Part shown: one piece after another, positions 13,481 through 16,090 of the stretch
Layout: every line of letters begins with the position of its first letter
Position numbering within the stretch: position 1 is the stretch's first letter
DNA from: DATLAN01 sp035527455
GTDB taxonomy: Bacteria; Planctomycetota; Planctomycetia; Pirellulales; Thermoguttaceae
Assembly: GCA_035527455.1 (NCBI GenBank)
Contig: DATLAN010000417.1
Coordinates: forward strand, 1 to 16,090
Reading direction: 5' to 3'
Length of the DNA stretch: 16,090 nt
Made by a program: the position numbers and the translations under genes
The notes under the pieces: model-generated
The model's input: the letters and a program-made list of their open reading frames with translations, nothing else
What the model was told of the DNA's origin: nothing
Databases searched by the model: none

Positions 13481-14545
13481 ATGACCTCCCAACCCACCAT
13501 GAACGCCCTGGTCCTGCACGCCGTGGGCGACTCCCGCTACGAGAAGATCCCCAAACCGACGGTCGCCCCCGGCGAGGTCCTCGTCCGCGTGGGCTTCTGC
13601 GGCGTGTGCGGATCGGACATCCCGCGGATCTTCGTCAAGGGCACGTACCACTTTCCCACCGTCTGCGGGCATGAGTTCGCCGGCACGGTCGAGGCCTGTG
13701 GCGAAGAGGTCGACCAGTACCGGCCGGGCGACCGCGTGGTCGTCTTTCCGTTGTTGTGGTGCGGCAAGTGTGCTTCCTGCGAGTTGGGCAACTACGTGCA
13801 GTGTTCCGACTACGACTACTACGGGTCGCGACGCGACGGGGCCTTCGCCGAGTACGTCTCGGTCCCACCGCAGAACCTCGTGCCCGTGCCCGAGGGCGTC
13901 TCCATGGAGGCCGCCTCGATGACCGAGCCGGCCGCCGTCGCGTTGCACGCCTTGAAGCGTGCCGGGGGCAGTTTCGTCGGCGAGACGGTCGTGATCTTCG
14001 GCGCCGGGCCGATCGGGCTGATGGCCGCCCAATGGGCCCAGGTGATGGGTGCCGGGCAAGTCGTCCTTTTCGACTTGATCCCGGAGAAACTCGATATGGC
14101 CGAACAGCTCGGCTTCGACCTGGCGCTGAACGCCCGGGACGGCGATCCGGTCGCGAAAATCCACGAACTGACCGGCGGTCGCGGCGCGGAATTGTGCGTG
14201 GAAGGGGCGGGCGTGCCGATCACGCTCAACCAAGCAATTGCGGCCGCTCGCGTGGGCGGTCGGGTGGTGATTATGGGCAATCCGTCCGCCAACGTCACCC
14301 TGCCGGCCGCCTTGATCTCCCAGGCCATGCGACGCGAGCTGGACATCCTGGGCACCTGGAATTCGGCCTTCAGCGCCGCCGGAAACAACGACGACTGGCG
14401 GGCCGCGCTGGCCGCCGTGGCCTCCCGCGCGATCGATCTCGATTCGCTCGTCTCCCACCGCGTTCCGCTGGAGAGGGCCAACGACGCCCTGGTGATGATG
14501 AGGGATCAAAGCGAGTTTTTTGCCAAAGTATTGATTAAGCCGTAG
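13481..14545 (+). CDS. GatD-like zinc-dependent polyol-phosphate dehydrogenase
   Basis: The ATG at 13481 gives 354 residues; an ATG at 13499 (MNALVLHAVGD) is equally good and fits the family start better. Neither has a clear ribosome binding site. It is a medium-chain dehydrogenase: catalytic zinc ligands Cys43 (CGSD), His64-Glu65 (GHEF) and Glu149, structural zinc cysteines 94, 97, 100 and 108, a Rossmann motif GAGPIG (174-179) and Asp198 for NAD(H). The stretch CGSDIPRIF, PLLWC, QCSDYDYYGSRRDGAFAEY and the C-terminal LVSHR closely follow E. coli galactitol-1-phosphate 5-dehydrogenase. Related enzymes act on arabitol or ribitol phosphates, so the exact substrate is open. It lies 41 nt after the fused epimerase gene and is probably in the same operon, supplying a ketose phosphate for the epimerase domain. 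Confidence 0.85.
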   Translation: MTSQPTMNALVLHAVGDSRYEKIPKPTVAPGEVLVRVGFCGVCGSDIPRIFVKGTYHFPTVCGHEFAGTVEACGEEVDQYRPGDRVVVFPLLWCGKCASCELGNYVQCSDYDYYGSRRDGAFAEYVSVPPQNLVPVPEGVSMEAASMTEPAAVALHALKRAGGSFVGETVVIFGAGPIGLMAAQWAQVMGAGQVVLFDLIPEKLDMAEQLGFDLALNARDGDPVAKIHELTGGRGAELCVEGAGVPITLNQAIAAARVGGRVVIMGNPSANVTLPAALISQAMRRELDILGTWNSAFSAAGNNDDWRAALAAVASRAIDLDSLVSHRVPLERANDALVMMRDQSEFFAKVLIKP

Positions 14546-14550
14546 CGGAG

Positions 14551-14585
14551 AGTTGTCAGTTGTCAGTTGTCAGTTGTCAGTTGTC
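14551..14585 (+). repeat. Heptamer array 1 (AGTTGTC x5)
   Basis: Five perfect head-to-tail copies of AGTTGTC start 5 bp after the stop of the GatD-like gene. They are the reverse complement of the GACAACT units in the array at 14742-14832, so the two arrays could pair across the gap. Confidence 0.95.
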
Positions 14586-14631
14586 AGTGAACGTGGCTGA
14601 GGAATGGAGGGGTCTCGACCGGAATCCAACG

Positions 14632-14703
14632 CCCGCCGACTGCGGTCGGCGGGGTCGCCCTCCGGTCCCCCGGCCCCCCCGGAACGCAGTCCGGGGGCGT
14701 TTT
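14632..14703 (+). terminator. Two terminator-like hairpins between the dehydrogenase genes
   Basis: CCCGCCGAC-TGCG-GTCGGCGGG (14632-14653) is a perfect 9-bp stem with a tetraloop. A second stem, CCCCCGGA (14676-14683) with TCCGGGGG (14690-14697) and a 6-nt loop, is followed by CGTTTT. The second looks like an intrinsic terminator with a short T run. The two dehydrogenases may thus be separate transcripts. No gene is seen in 14546-14856. Confidence 0.55.
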
Positions 14704-14741
14704 CCTCATGGTCCTTGCGCCTCTATTCCGAGCGCCCTCAA

Positions 14742-14832
14742 GAAAACTGACAACTAGAAACTAGAAACTAGAAACTGAAAACTGATAACTGATAACTGAC
14801 AACTGACAACTGACAACTCCCCACTCCCCACT
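14742..14832 (+). repeat. Heptamer array 2 (NNNNACT x13)
   Basis: Thirteen 7-bp units run in perfect register: GAAAACT, GACAACT, AGAAACT three times, GAAAACT, GATAACT twice, GACAACT three times and CCCCACT twice. The ACT end is invariant. The array ends 24 bp before the ATG at 14857, so it occupies the likely leader or promoter region of the second dehydrogenase gene. Confidence 0.95.
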
Positions 14833-14856
14833 CACCAACCAGAAAGCCATCCCCCC

Positions 14857-15900
14857 ATGAAAGCCGCCGTGCTCGAAGCACTCGAGAACCTCGTCGTCAA
14901 AGAGGTCGATGATCCGCAGGTCGACGATTACTCGGCCATCCTCAAGGTCGAATCGGTCGCGGTGTGCGGTTCCGATATCCGTATCTTCCACCACGGAAAT
15001 CCCCGGTTGAAGCCGCCGGCGATCATCGGGCACGAAATAGCGGGCACGATCGTCGAGGCGGGCAAGAACGTCACCCGGGTCAAGGAAGGACAACGCGTGG
15101 CCGTCGGGGCCGACGTGCCTTGCGGACAATGTCACTGGTGCCGCAACGGCCTGGGGAACAACTGCGCGATCAATTACGCGATCGGCTATCAGATCCCCGG
15201 TGCCTTTGCCCAGTACATGAAGCTGCCGCGTCTGGTGCTGGAAGAAGGCCCCGTCACGCCGTTTTCGGAGAAGCTCAGTTTCGACGTGGCCGCCCTGGCC
15301 GAGCCGCTGGCCTGTGCCGTCAACGGCCTGGAACTGGTGAACATGTCGTTGGGCAAGACGGTCGCGCTGATTGGGATGGGGCCGATCGGCTGCATGATGA
15401 TCGACGCCGCCCGCGCGATGGGCGCCATCAAGGTGATCGCCGCCGAGTTGAGCCCGCAACGGATGGAGATCGCCAAACAGTACGGGGCCGACGTTTACAT
15501 CGACGCTGGAAAAGAAGACGTGGTCGCCCGCTGCCGCGAAGAGACCGGCGGCGAGGGGCCGGATATCGTGATGACCACGTGTCCTTCGGTCGTGGTCCAC
15601 GAACAGGCGATCGAGATGGTGGCCCATCGCGGCTACGTGAACCTCTTCGGCGGGCTGGGCAAGGACGTGCGTCCGCTATCGGTGCTCTCGAACACGATCC
15701 ACTACAAGGAGTGTTTCGTCACCGGTTCGCACGGTTGCGTTCCGCGGCAACACGAGCTGGCGGTCAAGATGCTCGAAGCCGGCCTGGTCCGCACCGAGCC
15801 GATCATCACGCACCGTTTCCCGCTTGAGAGAATCAACGAGGCCTTCGAGACGATGCAGACCCAAAAGGGCATGAAGATCATCATCCACCCGCACGAATGA
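14857..15900 (+). CDS. Zinc-dependent sorbitol/threonine-type dehydrogenase
   Basis: The ATG at 14857 starts MKAAVLEALENLVVKEV, the usual start of this family; no clear ribosome binding site precedes it. The 347-residue protein is a medium-chain dehydrogenase: catalytic ligands Cys37 (VCGSD), His59-Glu60 (GHE) and Glu149, structural zinc cysteines 89, 92, 95 and 103, GMGPIG (173-178), and Glu197 after the second strand, favouring NAD(H). It is related to the GatD-like neighbour but clearly distinct (about the same layout, different substrate-side motifs such as IRIFHHGNPR and NYAIGYQIPGAFAQY). It probably oxidises a sugar alcohol or secondary hydroxyl of a sugar or cyclitol. Its position next to the epimerase and isomerase genes suggests the same pathway, although repeats and hairpins separate it from them. 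Confidence 0.85.
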   Translation: MKAAVLEALENLVVKEVDDPQVDDYSAILKVESVAVCGSDIRIFHHGNPRLKPPAIIGHEIAGTIVEAGKNVTRVKEGQRVAVGADVPCGQCHWCRNGLGNNCAINYAIGYQIPGAFAQYMKLPRLVLEEGPVTPFSEKLSFDVAALAEPLACAVNGLELVNMSLGKTVALIGMGPIGCMMIDAARAMGAIKVIAAELSPQRMEIAKQYGADVYIDAGKEDVVARCREETGGEGPDIVMTTCPSVVVHEQAIEMVAHRGYVNLFGGLGKDVRPLSVLSNTIHYKECFVTGSHGCVPRQHELAVKMLEAGLVRTEPIITHRFPLERINEAFETMQTQKGMKIIIHPHE

Positions 15901-15916
15901 GCGGCCGCTCGTGGGA

Positions 15917-15958
15917 AGTTTTCAGTTTTCAGTTTTCAGTTATCAGTTTTCAGTTATC
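15917..15958 (+). repeat. Heptamer array 3 (AGTTTTC/AGTTATC x6)
   Basis: Six 7-bp units: AGTTTTC three times, AGTTATC, AGTTTTC, AGTTATC. It starts 16 bp after the stop of the second dehydrogenase gene, in the same orientation as array 1 and opposite to array 2. Confidence 0.95.
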
Positions 15959-15987
15959 ACTGGACTTTTGCAATCTTTCAAACGGCA

Positions 15988-16016
15988 TTGGAAAAATAGG
16001 CAATTTCGTGTCTAAT
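15988..16016 (+). promoter_or_regulatory. Predicted promoter of the next gene
   Basis: TTGGAA (15988-15993), a 17-bp spacer and TCTAAT (16011-16016, five of six). The local sequence is AT-rich. Transcription would start near 16023, and GGGAGGG (16048-16054) before the ATG at 16062 provides a strong ribosome binding site. Confidence 0.45.
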
Positions 16017-16061
16017 CTCTGCGATTTCGGATGGCGCACAACGACCAGGGAGGGTTGGACC

Positions 16062-16090
16062 ATGCCGGCTATCGTGGAGTTTCCCAAGGT
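16062..16090 (+). CDS. N-terminus of a probable transposase (partial, runs off the window)
   Basis: GGGAGGG (16048-16054) lies 7 nt before the ATG. The nine complete codons read MPAIVEFPK and the last two bases fit V. From memory this start (M-x-x-IV-x-(F/Y)-P) is common in planctomycete and cyanobacterial IS701-like DDE transposases. Too little is visible to be sure, and the identification rests on these few residues and the repeat-rich context. Confidence 0.4.

Noticed and set aside
12974..14509. 511-residue minus-strand frame opposite the epimerase and GatD-like genes
   Set aside because: Composition is His/Arg/Gly-rich with no domain and it opposes two well-conserved enzymes.
14560..14757. 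65-residue plus-strand frame between the dehydrogenases (MSVVSCQLSV start)
   Set aside because: Its N-terminus is a translation of the heptamer array and the rest crosses terminator hairpins; no domain and no ribosome binding site.
14742..14832. CRISPR-like direct repeats
   Set aside because: Units are 7 bp with no spacers and no cas genes nearby, so these are simple tandem repeats.

Overview
The window reads as a GC-rich chromosome segment of a planctomycete, most likely of the Pirellulales/Thermoguttaceae type. The evidence is a very large surface protein with the planctomycete N-terminal sorting motif (LELLEDRRLLS) and a C-terminal dockerin-like domain, an orphan Flp-like small protein of the planctomycete kind, lipoprotein and signal-peptide genes spread as single units, and many intergenic palindromes and short tandem repeats. 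No rRNA, tRNA or CRISPR array was seen.

Left part (1-5656): the tail of an unknown gene, a decayed transposase remnant on the minus strand, then one giant secreted multidomain protein of about 1633 residues. It carries cadherin-like, FN3-like, carboxypeptidase-regulatory-like and CARDB-like stretches, one divergent PKD domain, six tandem PKD repeats and a terminal dockerin-like module.

Middle part (5657-11000): four singly transcribed genes separated by repeat-rich gaps. They are a secreted alpha/beta-hydrolase (esterase type), an Flp-like pilin-type protein with its own promoter and a terminator-like leader hairpin, a secreted gamma-glutamyltransferase-family Ntn-hydrolase with altered substrate-binding positions, and a convergent TPR lipoprotein. 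Two copies of a REPIN-like element (perfect 25-26 bp inverted arms, diverged loop and tail) lie directly upstream of the esterase and GGT-like genes.

Right part (11000-15900): a sugar-phosphate gene group on the plus strand. It comprises an RpiB/LacAB/AlsI-family isomerase, an unusual two-barrel fusion (tagatose/allulose 3-epimerase-like TIM barrel plus an Rpe/AlsE-like ketose-phosphate 3-epimerase), a GatD-like polyol-phosphate dehydrogenase and a second zinc-dependent sorbitol/threonine-type dehydrogenase. Together these could oxidise a polyol (or polyol phosphate) to a ketose phosphate, epimerise it at C3 and isomerise it to an aldose phosphate. No kinase, transporter or regulator is in view, so the substrate is open. 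Heptamer repeat arrays in alternating orientation sit next to the two dehydrogenase genes. The window ends at the first codons of what is probably another transposase.

Five upstream sites on the plus strand match a sigma-70-like promoter with 16-17 bp spacing. Three of them share a TTGCA -35 box, and a sixth site resembles it on the minus strand before the lipoprotein gene. All functional statements are from reading the sequence; no database search was run.
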